Part shown: positions 54,026 through 64,000 of the stretch, one piece after another | Layout: the number at the start of each line of letters is the position of its first letter | How positions within the stretch are numbered: position 1 is the stretch's first letter | Source: Andrena cerasifolii | Taxonomy: Eukaryota > Arthropoda > Insecta > Hymenoptera > Andrenidae | Length of the DNA: 64,000 nt | Direction: 5' to 3' | Assembly (NCBI RefSeq): GCF_050908995.1 | Contig: NC_135119.1 | Span: forward strand, 6,014,001 to 6,078,000 | Program-made: the position numbers and the translations under genes | Notes under the pieces: model-generated | Seen by the model: only the letters and a program-made list of their open reading frames with translations | What the model was told of the DNA's origin: nothing | Database searches by the model: none

Positions 54026-56702
54026 TTAAACGTGTGACGAAGATGTTGATTTGAAAAATCATACGCTGTCTTCGCTGAGTGCATACACTACCAGAGCGTG
54101 GTCGAAACCGAGGCCCGTGTGTCGACCGTTACCTGGAATAGGTGCCCCCCCGTGGCAGGTGTATAGGTGCACGAGCGTGCCAACGACAAGGCTCGCGTTT
54201 GAATATTATCTGCTCTCGCGTGTACGCGGGGCCCGTGTACGCCAGCGATCGCCCGCTCGCCTATGGGAAAATTTCCGTGGCGGTTCCCGTGCAACTGCTA
54301 AAGGAGGCGCAGGGCGGTCCCGGCAGGACCGTTAGGAGGCTTCAAGGATATCCTGTGTCGCGTGCAAGCGAGCCGCGTGAATTACTTTGCGGAGACCATC
54401 CGATGCCCAGGACGAGAAAGGATCGTCAAGGATTACCGGTAGTCAATGGCCGACGCTCTTTGTCGACCGGTTCCCTCGCGGTGGCTTCGTGCCACCAACA
54501 GAAATCGAATCTGTTCGATGAGACGCGCGCGTTTAATTGCCCCTCGGGGCAGCGATAGGTGTCACCTAGGCGGAAAGGTTACTCGTACACGGAACATAGG
54601 ATGGGACATGAGTGGACACCGATCGGAAAATCTTTGCCGCTGCTGCTTGGAAGGATTGCTCAGCTAGGGCTCAGGAAAAATGGTAACTGTCCTCCTGAGA
54701 CATACTGGGCAGTCGGTTGAAAGGAGACTGTCTACCCCGCCAGTAGGCAGCGCGTAGAGTTACGAGGCAAGGCTTAGGTGTGCGTAGCAGAGAATTTATG
54801 AATTCGTCAATTACTTATCGCTTAATGAGAACAGTAAAAAGCCGCACCCAATGGAGCGCCGAATGTCTAAACGTGAATGGCGTTGTGCAAAGCATAAAGC
54901 GACGTTTATTATCGTATAAAATAGGTCGCGAGTTGCACAGGAAACATGTTAATGTTACCGTTCGCACTTTTGCAGTCGCTCTTTTTTTCTCTCTGGATTC
55001 GTGTCGTTTGCTACTCGCGCAGAAGAAAGTAATGCATACGTGTCCGTTGTACGGTTAATCGTCGGTTTAATTATACACTTTTATCACTCGGAGCAACGCG
55101 TGGAAGTCTCGGGGGTTGCGCAAGACCCCCATTTCCTCTCCGTGATTTTTCTATGTAAATGTTTAGCGCTCGATAGTCGCGAGAAATTTGCCGGTGGACT
55201 AATTAGAATCCATCTGGTGGGATCACGCTAACGCGTAATGACTCCTCGTCCCGCGTAACTGTCTTGCGCAATCGCCGTTTCTTCCGTAAAAATTAATTAG
55301 AATTACCTAAGAGACGGTAAAGGGGACGCGTTTAGGCTGACTATCTCGTGTTACGTAAAACTGTAGCGACTCGTCCGTGCTCAAATTTTTCTGACGTGCC
55401 TACGCCGCTTTCACGCGAGCCTTCTCTTCGCAGACGTTTATCTCCGAGTTACGCGGCAAGTGACGAGATAACCAAGGGCTTCAGGGTTATCGAGCAATTT
55501 ACAGAAATCTTTCGTAATCGTTCGGTGTTAAGCATCTCCATTGCCGTTGAAAACTTTCGGTGTAAAGTACCATTTCCGTGGCTGCGTTCCCCCGTTGATT
55601 ACTATCTGTCATAGCCCCGACGTTCTCACATTCACGCAGCTCTTCAATTATGACGCGTTCCGTGCATTTGATGATACATTCTTCCCTCTAGTACCGCGCA
55701 ACCCTTCAAACAGGCTTTTTATTGTCGACAGGATATTCCGGCGACTCCATGCGCGGCGTTGAAGATGCCCCCTGCAATATAGTTGTCTATCAGAAGTCAC
55801 CGGAGCTTCGAAAAAGCTATAATCAAGCCTGCACGACTAGTCGCTGAATAGCCAGCATATGCAATGCCCTATGCCGTGTAATTCCCCCCCAAAACGAGTC
55901 TCACGATCAGCGAAAGAAGACGAAGAGCGCTTTGTCCTGAAATCACGATTCCCACAATCCTTTCCTTGTTCTTTACCTTCCCCCCTCCCGAGCATTCAAA
56001 GATCGATATCGCGCGTATCATTGCGAGATCATTTCGAGCATGCCGCGGGGGTATACGTTACAACGTAATTGCCCAACTTCCGTCTGTTCCAGATCGTTAA
56101 CCTGCACGCATAGTGCCAGACGATCGTGGCTTATTATTACTAATTACTCATAGTTCGACACGAACGTTACCGCCGCAGTCATTAATATTAACGTTCGGCG
56201 TTTCGCGCGTGTAACGCTTTGACCTTTGGAGTGGCGTGCCCCGGCTTTTTTCCAAGCTCCACTCGCCATGGAAAAACCAGTCCGAATACGCAATCGTGTC
56301 AAGTAGGAAAGCCGCATTGCGACGCTTATGACGTCATTGCTGAAGAGAGCTGCGTTCAGGGGAAGTGGCTCTCGTTCGCGATACTATTGCACTGCTTTTT
56401 ATCGACCCTCGAAGCCACGATTAGCCGATGCTTATCTGGCAATGCCCTCGGGGCGAGTTGCGCTTAAATACGCCATCGAGGGGGGAAGGTCTGTGGCTGC
56501 GCGGTGCCCGGGCCTTATTTTTGCTCGCGCAGTCGCGAAGAAGCGGTAACCGCGAGATAACGCAAGCGAAGACACCCCTGTCACAGAGAAATGGAGCGGT
56601 TAGCTTGGATATCACAGTTTACTCCGAATCCACTAAATGGTGGTGTTACGTACGCAGCCCTATCTTTGAACTCTTAAACCCTTTCGGGTGTCCGGAATGC
56701 GC

Positions 56703-56720
56703 GTGACCCGGCGGGGTCAC
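56703..56720. promoter_or_regulatory. GTGACCC-ggcg-GGGTCAC inverted repeat
   Basis: A perfect 7-bp inverted repeat with a 4-base loop. TGACCC and GGGTCA are everted nuclear-receptor-type half-sites, so it could be a binding site. It lies 32 bases before another perfect palindrome. Confidence 0.3.
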
Positions 56721-56751
56721 AGTTTCCTGCAGTGGTGGGATGCAACCGAGT

Positions 56752-56763
56752 TTTCCCGGGAAA
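56752..56763. promoter_or_regulatory. Perfect 12-bp palindrome TTTCCCGGGAAA
   Basis: TTCCCGGGAA fits the inverted TTC...GAA pattern bound by STAT proteins (here with a 4-base centre). It stands 57 bases upstream of a TATA-like TATAAAAAGG. Function inferred only. Confidence 0.3.
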
Positions 56764-56819
56764 CCTAATATTCAATGAAGGTATTCATATCCCCGCTACT
56801 TTTTAGCCGAATTTCACGA

Positions 56820-56860
56820 TATAAAAAGGACCACGAATCAATACTCGGGGGCTCATTTCC
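56820..56860 (+). promoter_or_regulatory. Possible core promoter: TATAAAAAGG plus TCATTT
   Basis: TATAAAAAGG at 56820 is followed by an initiator-like TCATTT whose A lies 35 bases from the first T of the box, slightly more than the usual 30. The two palindromes upstream make the spot more interesting. No recognisable transcript follows. Confidence 0.2.
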
Positions 56861-57216
56861 AGTCTAGTACGTTTAGACGAAAGAGGCTTGCGAGATCGAG
56901 TAACATTCTCCTTCGAGTATTATTTCAACCTAAACCATACGGTAGAGTTGCTGATAGGTGTTGTAACTATTAAGCTCTTTGAGACCCCCGCATTTCTCAG
57001 TGCGTCAAAACCGAGAGGTGGGCCTAGGTACCGCGACAAAAAACACGTAAACATCTGTAAAAGACTGTTATTATATACAGAATATAATTAGTAATTATAA
57101 ATTCAGTATTCTCTTCAATCACCATCCGAATTTCCTCTTTGAGACCAACCCACAGAGATACCTCTTTACCGCTCAAGGGGTATCACATTATAAAGTTACG
57201 AGGCTAAACTAACATT

Positions 57217-57524
57217 CCTAGTGGCTCCCGGGGATACCAGACCCCGGTTCGTCCACGACAACCATCTTCCTAGTGGCTCCCGGGGATACCAGACCCCGGT
57301 TCGTCCACGATATCCACCTTCCTAGTGGCTCCCGGGGATACCAGACCCCGGTTCGTCCACAACAACCATCTTCCTAGTGGCTCCCGGGGATACCAGACCC
57401 CGGTTCGTCCGTGAAACTTTACCTTCCTAGTGGCGCCCGGGGATACCAGACCCCGGTTCGTCCACGACATCCAACCTCCTTCTAGCGGCTCCCGGGGATA
57501 CCAGACCCCGGTTCGTCCGCTACT
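57217..57524. repeat. Minisatellite, six units of 52-55 bp
   Basis: Units read CCTAGTGGCTCCCGGGGATA then CCAGACCCCGGTTCGTCC plus a variable 12-16 base tail. GGGGATACC begins at 57230, 57282, 57334, 57386, 57439 and 57494, so the period is 52, 52, 52, 53 and 55. Every unit can fold a CCGGGG/CCCCGG stem around an 8-base loop. The core is nearly invariant while the tails vary. Because the period is not a multiple of three it is not a coding repeat. Confidence 0.92.
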
Positions 57525-57620
57525 AACAAACTCTAAAAAACAAATTCAATCCTCGGCCTCGCAGCCGCCACTCTCATTGCCCTCAGCCTCGGCCCGTAGC
57601 AGTGGAAAGTCTCCAAATTA

Positions 57621-58420
57621 GGGGAGACCGGGGCTAGTTGATACAGGGGGCAAGTTGATGCAGACGAATTATCCCGTCACCGTATATATGTATGTACCAT
57701 TTGAGCGAGATATGTGAAAATTGTTGTTCAATTCTTTCCTACGATCCAGCGTACTGCCCGCTTTAGTTAAAATGTCCTATCTAACATTTTGAAACAACCG
57801 AGAAAACTGAAGTTTTATCATTTACTTTGTACCGTCCTTATTTTCCTTCATTCAAATTAAAACATGTTGTCACTATTTCGTAACAGGCTAATATAATTTT
57901 TTGCAATAGGTGTACCGCTAGGTGATGTATTATTAACGTACCAATTAATTAATTGTTTTATATAGGATATTATAACCATTTGCAAAGAAGTTAGGTTAAA
58001 TACATTATACTGTTTATAAATCTTTACAAAGCACGTAGAGTTTTCTAACTTTACTTAAAAGGTAAAAGACGCGTGGAAGTTTAAATATTTCAACATATCT
58101 CAAGAAATGAAAAAATGCTAAATAGGACAGTTTAACTACGGAGGGCAGCGTACGTGTGTGTACATTGACGTTAACAATCGTTTTTCAACTGTTTTCGTTT
58201 ATATAAAGGAAAAGTATATAGTTTTCATACATCCAAGTTGATCGTCCAAAATAACATTTTTTCATTCATTTTGTGTGCATTTTCTCAATTTTTCATTTAC
58301 AATATATTAAAGAGGAAGGACCAAAGTATATTTTAGCAAATTTGTTACCAAGTAATTAATTCAAACAAAAATTAAAAACATTGAAAACTGAAAAGCGTGT
58401 CAACTAACCCCAGTCTCTCC
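57621..58420. mobile_element. TA-flanked Tc1/mariner-like element O2, 800 bp
   Basis: GGGGAGACCGGGGCTAGTTG at the left mirrors CAACTAACCCCAGTCTCTCC at the right, with TA outside (57619-57620, 58421-58422). The right half is the inverted counterpart of O1 (45678-46266), including AACATTTTTTCATTCATTTT and AAAGAGGAAGGACCAAAGTA. A second GGGGGCAAGTTGATGCA copy lies just inside the left end. It carries about 350 bases absent from O1. No coding frame. Confidence 0.82.
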
Positions 58421-58422
58421 TA

Positions 58423-59199
58423 CTCTGAACCTCTGCAGTAGCCAGGTGAAAATTAACAGATCACTCGCTTGGATAGCCCAGGAGAATCAATTGGTTATCT
58501 GAAATGAATTACACGCGCGGCACAACAAGGTCTCGCGTTGCATATGTCTTGCTGAGCGATGAAGTCATCCGAATAAGTAATTCCCTAATCAAGAGTTTTG
58601 AGCGGTGTACACGCGACCTGACAATCTTACATAATTCACCTCGACGTCTGCATTTCTATTCGCAAGCCGACGCGAAATGACTTAGCGACACGTCAGGGGA
58701 CCCGTAAAGCTAAAAGCTGCCGGGGATTGCCGGCAGTTGGCCTCAAAGAGGCCGAAAAGATCGGCGGAAGTCTCTCGGGTCTATTCACGCCGCGCCGACC
58801 AGGATCTCGAATTCCGTTTTGCCAAGGAGAAAGCATGAAATTCGAGAGCCCCCCCCACGAAACTCTCGCGGAACGTGGGTGTTCGCGCGTACGTCGAAAC
58901 AAATTACGAACCGCGCCGCAAATCCGCTCCTCGCTGTTGTTGCTTTTCACCGGGGAACCGGACTTTCGAGCAGCAAACACCGAGCGAGCTGCGCTCAAAC
59001 TTTGCGCATCGCCGATGAAAGCTCTGTCGTGCAACATTCTAGGTTTCAGAACGAACGTCCTTCCTCTCGCGAGAGAAAGCAGCGAAAGTGTAGGCAAACG
59101 CACGGATAGGCTGCCGAAAACGGCGAATCTCGTGGATGGGCACAATTTCCCATATTCTTCAGAGGAACTTCAAGCTCCAGGTTTGAAAAAGCAGCGCGT
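58423..59199. other. Unique sequence with overlapping open frames
   Basis: Three frames of 96-158 codons overlap on both strands at 58693-59203. None shows a domain, and the composition is GC-rich. Confidence 0.4.
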
Positions 59200-59203
59200 T
59201 TAA

Positions 59204-59892
59204 GGGGAGGTTCCGGTCTAGAGCCCCAAAAAATAGGTGATATTTAGGAATTAATTAAAGGAAAACTACTATATATAATTTAATGGGACTTTTTGCATTG
59301 TATTAAGGATGTCGTAAGTTATAGAAATATATTTTTTGTTTTACAATTAATCATTGCAGACGGCCCTGGGTAGCCGTTAAAGTCAAGGCGTCAAAAAATT
59401 GATCCAAATCGGTGGGACCACTATCTCCAAAAGTTATTATCCGATTCGACTGAAACCTGTTTTATTTTGAAGATTATTCTTCTGTCTAGGGAGAGGGACT
59501 AGAAAAAATTACAAAAATGACTTTTCTTAGAAAATAACGACACTTCAAGTTTGAAATCACTTTTCCCTGTATTTTCGTCCTTTCAACGCCTTTGAAAATT
59601 ATAAATTTTTAATTTTTCGTAATTTTTCTGGTTCATCCCCTAGCCAGAAGTATATTCTTCAAAATAAAAAAAGTTTCAGTCGAATCGGATAATAATTTTT
59701 GGAGATACAGCGCCCACCGTTTTGAGAACACTGTTTCGAGAAAAACGCGTTTAAAGTTTTGCCGCTACTCAAATGCCTATAACTTCGGGAATTTTACGAA
59801 TTTCAACAAATCCTTTTAAACACGTATTCCTGCAAGATTGAACATTCGAAAGGTGAAATAAAAAAAATCGACATTTAGACCGGAACCTCCCC
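59204..59892. mobile_element. TTAA-flanked foldback element, family C copy 2 (689 bp)
   Basis: GGGGAGGTTCCGGTCTAGAG at the left mirrors TAGACCGGAACCTCCCC at the right. TTAA at 59200-59203 and 59893-59896. The body is the inverted counterpart of 26205-26931, including AAAAAATTGATCCAAATCGG and TGGAGATACAGCGCCCACCG. Confidence 0.88.
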
Positions 59893-59896
59893 TTAA

Positions 59897-61031
59897 TAGG
59901 AAGTATGTAAACAACTCAGGGAAAAGGATTCTTTAACTTTTGAGTCAACCACCCTTTACGATGGAGTTCTACTGCAGTGAAAGCAACGAAGCGCGCAAGG
60001 GTGGCGATTTTCAAAAGAAATCGGCGCTGTTGAAGAGTCCGCGAAACCCGTTTCCACGCAAAACGAAGCTTTCAGAACATCGGCACGGAAGCAAATGGAG
60101 TATCACACTTGCTCCCTTACTTTCTATGAGAGCCGTGCTTACCCGGTAAATTACGTCCCGCCATGGCGCCGACAGCGGGTCGCCACTCGCTTTTCCAAAC
60201 GATCACGCCCGATTATGCCGGTTAAACGTATACCCTCTAAAATGGCCCAGTCGACGGCGGGATTATCGTCGACGTGCGTGCACTTTCCTCGCGGCTAAAG
60301 GACACGTTACCTCGAGTCAGGAAGCGCGATGGTAACCGATGATTTACCGTAATTCCACGGTCACAATTTTCATGCGACGATCAAGGAACAACGAGCGTTA
60401 GGAGTCGCGCGAGCCGGGTCGTAAATTCGCCGGCTCGATTTCTCGATTGTCGCGTCGCCCGTCCCCCTCCCTTCGGGGTTGTTTATACGTAATTCCGCGG
60501 GATTTACTGCCACCTCCAGTCGCGTCCCATCGCGATCGCGACGGAAGTTCAGACACGCGACACTTGACGGTGGTCGGCGCTCGAGCGCGTCAACTGATCG
60601 ACGTGATTGGACGTTTCGCGAAAAGCGACCTGGGATTTTCTATCCGGCGAGGTTATAAATGGTTCCTGGCTTTCTACGAGAACCGCTGTTAGGAGCAGCC
60701 ACAAATCATGCGCCTCCATCCCCTTTACTTCGCAGGCGGCTCCGCGAGATTTACGTCCCCCATTTCTTTTTTCACCCGTCCGCGAATCGACGCGCCATCG
60801 ATTAATACGTCCTCGACCGAAATCGCGGGGTGGCTGTGAATGGCGCACCGTAGAAATCGCGCCACTCTCTATTTGGGATTTAGATCCACGGAAGTGGGAC
60901 TTTATGTTGGGAAGAAAACTCTTGGCACCTTTTCCTGCGATTCTGTTGTCGCGGAACAGTTTCCTAGCGTTCTGCACGAACGTATTCACGTTTCTGTTTG
61001 GTCAGGGAATTTTAGTGATATCGTTGCGGTG
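59897..61031. other. Unique GC-rich sequence, no gene recognised
   Basis: Opposing frames of about 150 codons (60549-60989 minus, 60607-61059 plus) cover the same bases and resemble no known protein. Confidence 0.4.
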
Positions 61032-61060
61032 CACAGTGGTCTGTCCAATAACAATCTAGC
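61032..61060 (+). mobile_element. Solitary Transib-like end
   Basis: CACAGTGGTCTGTCC begins here, matching the T2 terminus for the first 12 bases, with CGGTG outside. No matching inverted end is found to the right in this window, so it is either a truncated copy or chance. Confidence 0.3.
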
Positions 61061-61189
61061 GGGAGAAAAGACGCAGGTCGTACGTAAATCATCGGTTAGG
61101 TGGAAATGTTTATTATTTGTTTGGAAAGCACCATTTACCACCCTTGTTGAATTGTTCTACCACCCTTAAAAGTTAAAAGTGAATAAAAA

Positions 61190-61690
61190 CAAAAACAATA
61201 AAAATTTCGTTAGTATATTAATGTATCCTCAGGTTGACGGAGAGAATTTTCCGAAATATTAAGTTAAAACAAAATGGCGGCTATTTAAAGTTGAAATCCT
61301 GATTTTTTCGCGGGATTTTTGCACGGAAAAATCAGGATTTCAACTTTAAATAGCCGCCATTTTGTTCTAAATTAATATTTCGGAAAATTCTCTCCGTCAA
61401 TCGGAAGATACATTAATATACTAACGAAATCTTCTTTGTTTTATGATTTTAGATAATCTGGTTCCGAATGGCAGTGCTCACCGCAAAACCAAATTTTTAA
61501 AAATGCTTCTTGGATGTCGCATTTTATTTTATTATAAACGTAAATATTTTTCTACGAAAAAATTACCAAATGTTCTTTAAATGTTGCTCTTTTAAACGCA
61601 AAAAGTTCTGTAAAAATATACGCTTCCGCTTGTTCAAAAAAAATTCACAAACATTCGCCTCTTTTCGACCGCCTGACTAGGCATAACCCC
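61190..61690. mobile_element. Family B copy 3, left arm truncated
   Basis: Starting near AAAAATTTCGTTAGTATATT, the sequence matches the inner left arm, centre and full right arm of 11274-12019, ending GCCTGACTAGGCATAACCCC with TTAA at 61691-61694. The outer 230 bases of the left arm and the left TTAA are missing. Confidence 0.82.
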
Positions 61691-61694
61691 TTAA

Positions 61695-63205
61695 ACGACA
61701 AACGCTAGTCGAATAGAGATTTTGAGCGCTGTGACGTTGTTATCTGCGTCGAGAGTACCGTGGGAAATCAGTCGCACGAATTGGTTTCCCGTTTAATTAA
61801 AAAGTGCGTGGTCGGTAATTGTATACGGTAAGGTCAAAGGCGACGCGGAATTTAATCAAGGAAACAGTTGAAAACGTTTCTCTCTATTCTCGATCGATGC
61901 GCACGTCCCATTGCGTACGTGTGCGAGCACGTTTCACGCACTTTCCATGTACGGGCTCGCGGACATTGAGAATAGAGCGAGCGTGGGTCTCGTAAAATGG
62001 CACGCAAACAGTTCCATCGTACTACGCGTGATCGATAGTAACGATGTCCCGAGAAAGTTAGTAAATCTCCGATTTACAACTTTGCTACGGTTCCGTGGAC
62101 GCTTTATTACACTTTCCGCTCGATGAAGATTCCCCGACTATATACCGCAACTGGAAAAACGAATCAGAAGAGCCCCCGCGTGCGAAATAGACACCGAGCC
62201 CTGTATTTCGCGGCGACTAAATTATCGCCGGAGTTCGTAAGAGAACAAGGAGACCTCGGTCTACTTCAAGTACCGCGGAACGGAACTGCCGCAGAATTCG
62301 AAAAGCCTCCGTGAGGATCAAAGGCGCGAGCACGAGAAATCTCGGATCGTAGTGATTGAAAAGCGAGCAACGATTAAGTTGTTACTTACGGTACAAAGTG
62401 GACCGTACATGGATGTAAGAAGAATTCCACTTCTACTTGCCGGAGTGTGATGGGATAACGAGCATCCCGCTCCAGGACACGTGAATTCCAACGAAATACG
62501 TGATCGATCACAGTGAAACTTCAGAAGCATCGGCGGGTATCGCCATCGCGTTTAACTGAAACTTTCAAATCCGTCAAATCACGTATCCCTTGGCTGTTCC
62601 GCGAACGATCCTCGCAGGTGTACGTGCAAACAAACGATTACTGGCATTACAGAGCGCCGATGGACGACAGAAAAATCGGGTCGTTGCTTGAGGGTGAAGG
62701 TGCACCAGCTTACGGTACCGGTGATAAATAGCAGGGTCTACCGATTGGCGGCTGGATAAACGCGCGCGGCTCTTTGCTCTTCTTCATTTTGGGAACCGTG
62801 CGGACGAATCCGCGAACTTTACAGGTCGCTTAGCGATCCAGCGAGTTCGCAGGGAACACACGGTCCGGCGAGCTTCTTAACGAAGTATTCGCGTCGCACG
62901 AGATTTGCCATTCTTATCGGAGGGGAGAAGTTTCCGCGGCGAAGAAACTTTCCTCGCTCCGGGGCGGAAAAATCTCCCAACTCTCTCGACAATATCCACC
63001 GATATACGGGAGTTTTGAATTGCTTCTGGAACAATTGAACCTGAAAGCACTGCCTTCAACTAGCTAGCCGAATAAAGGCAAAGGATCCTGGCCCAGAATT
63101 TCATGCGTTCCAGAACATCAACTTGGAGCATCTACCTAACGATCACCAGGTCCTTTGGAACGGAGTTCGACGATTTTTCAAGAATTGTTCGTAGCTGAAA
63201 ATAGC
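61695..63205. other. Unique sequence, no gene recognised
   Basis: A minus-strand ACC|GTAAGT donor-like site lies near 62390 behind an open frame (62318-62530), without recognisable protein or a firm acceptor. Confidence 0.4.
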
Positions 63206-63209
63206 TTAA

Positions 63210-63907
63210 GGGGAACAACACATTGCAGCCCGGAGAAAGTGCAATTTTTTTTAATTTTTTGGTTAGATATCCATACTTCGTAGGAAAGTCATTGATATGG
63301 GGTTTAAATGTGCATGTAGTGGACAGTGTTTTAGAATTTTTGCGTGACAAAATATACAGTTTTAATCAAGTTATAGAGGTCGCCGTTAGAGTGTGACGCG
63401 TCGAGCACGATTTGATGGTTTTCCACTTTATTCAGGTCGCGTTCATCTAAAAAAAAAGGAGTGCATTTTTTTTATATCTATATTAATATAGTTACAGTTA
63501 AGCGTATGGAAATTAAAAATAAATTATCTTTACTATTTTTTCCACCCCAAAATATATTGACTTATTCCTTAAACCGACTCGAAATTTTAGAACTTTTCCC
63601 TTTAAGCTCCGCCATTTCTCCAAAAGTTATTGTAATTAAATTTCCGCACGCTTAACTGTAACTATATTAATACAGATTAAAAAAATGCTCTCCTTTTTTT
63701 CTCAGATGAAGGCGACGTGAATAAAGTGGGAAACCATCAGATCGTGTTCGACGCGTCGCGCTCTACAGCGACCTCTATAACTTGATTAAAACTGTATATT
63801 CTGTCACACTTAAACCCCATATCAATGACTTTCCTACAAAGTATGGATGTCTAACAAAAAATTCAAAATATTGCACTTTTTTCCGGGCTTCGAGGTGTTG
63901 TTCCCCC
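63210..63907. mobile_element. TTAA-flanked foldback element, family Q (698 bp)
   Basis: GGGGAACAACACATTGCAGC at the left is mirrored by GGTGTTGTTCCCCC at the right, with TTAA outside (63206-63209, 63908-63911). The inverted arms share CATACTT.GTAGGAAAGTCAT, ACAGTTTTAATCAAGTTATA, GAGGTCGC and TTACAGTTAAGCG around a centre near 63560. No coding frame. Class piggyBac- or Kolobok-like from the duplication alone. Confidence 0.88.
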
Positions 63908-64000
63908 TTAAGTGAGGAAGAAACTTGACGGTTGATTTCCTGTACACCTACAGCCCCTCGCAATTATACGCTCCTTCCGGTTCCAACTACTTTGATTTAC

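Larger units (their letters stand above)
54030..57216. other. Unique sequence, no gene recognised
   Basis: GC-rich from 54.0 to 54.8 kb with open frames (54142-54558 plus), otherwise mixed. Palindromes at 56703 and 56752 and a TATA-like site at 56820 are listed separately. Confidence 0.4.

Noticed and set aside
57230..57520. tRNA T-arm-like GGTTCG in each minisatellite unit
   Set aside because: No acceptor stem, D arm or anticodon arm can be built around it.
57217..57524. CRISPR-like array
   Set aside because: Repeat cores are regularly spaced, but the intervening tails are 12-16 bases and related to each other, there are no cas genes, and the genome is eukaryotic.
58693..59203. Overlapping 150- and 158-codon frames on opposite strands
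   Set aside because: Simultaneous openness of both strands is a composition effect; neither contains a domain.

Overview
This window looks like nuclear DNA from an insect, most likely a hymenopteran such as an ant. That is inferred from texture, transposon families and splice-site style, not from a named gene. There are no bacterial-style operons, no rRNA or tRNA genes I can recognise, and no long conserved reading frames. The sequence alternates between GC- and CpG-rich unique DNA (thousands of bases, no recognisable protein) and AT-rich inserted blocks, nearly all of them palindromic (foldback or MITE-like) DNA transposons. It is best read as intronic or intergenic DNA around a gene with very large introns.

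The only convincing host coding signal is a short exon on the minus strand (13400-13654). It has an in-frame upstream stop, a good start context, 67 codons and a consensus CAG|GTGAGT donor. Its gene would run leftward out of the window; I cannot name it. Two other coding remnants belong to mobile elements: the C-terminal end of a non-LTR retrotransposon protein (17938-18255, minus) and a zinc-finger-like transposase tail (13984-14274, minus) inside a TA-flanked element.

The mobile DNA sorts by termini and target-site duplications (TSDs). (1) Three Transib-like elements (2172-3821, 20407-21935, 51458-52520) start and end in CACAGTGGT, the V(D)J recombination heptamer plus GT. Two have perfect 5-bp CGACG TSDs and the third has CGTCG/CGCCG. 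(2) hAT-like elements with 8-bp duplications: 542-1108, 22988-23230, 23345-23573 and 29726-30379, plus a probable one at 7120-7861. (3) TTAA-flanked elements of several unrelated families: 11274-12019, 53117-54025 and 61190-61690 (one family), 26205-26931 and 59204-59892 (a second), 27033-27502, 63210-63907 and 40862-41071. (4) TTA-flanked, Harbinger-like elements: 2909-3476, 21004-21524, 40061-40623 and 19269-19796. (5) TA-flanked Tc1/mariner/pogo-like elements: 9061-9169, 13711-14308, 15782-16483, 36961-38311, 45678-46266 and 57621-58420. Several are nested: Harbinger-like copies sit inside two Transib-like elements, and three-level nests occur at 15.4-16.6 kb and 40.6-41.6 kb.

Tandem repeats include a compound microsatellite in the LINE 3' region (17.4-17.9 kb), a 52-55 bp minisatellite with a hairpin in every unit (57.2-57.5 kb), a 24-bp array inside a hAT element (29.9-30.1 kb) and a degenerate array near 8.2 kb. 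A diverged pair of sequences 870 bp apart (24.7 and 25.6 kb), each with an inverted CATTG/CAATG motif, and a few perfect palindromes are the best regulatory candidates.
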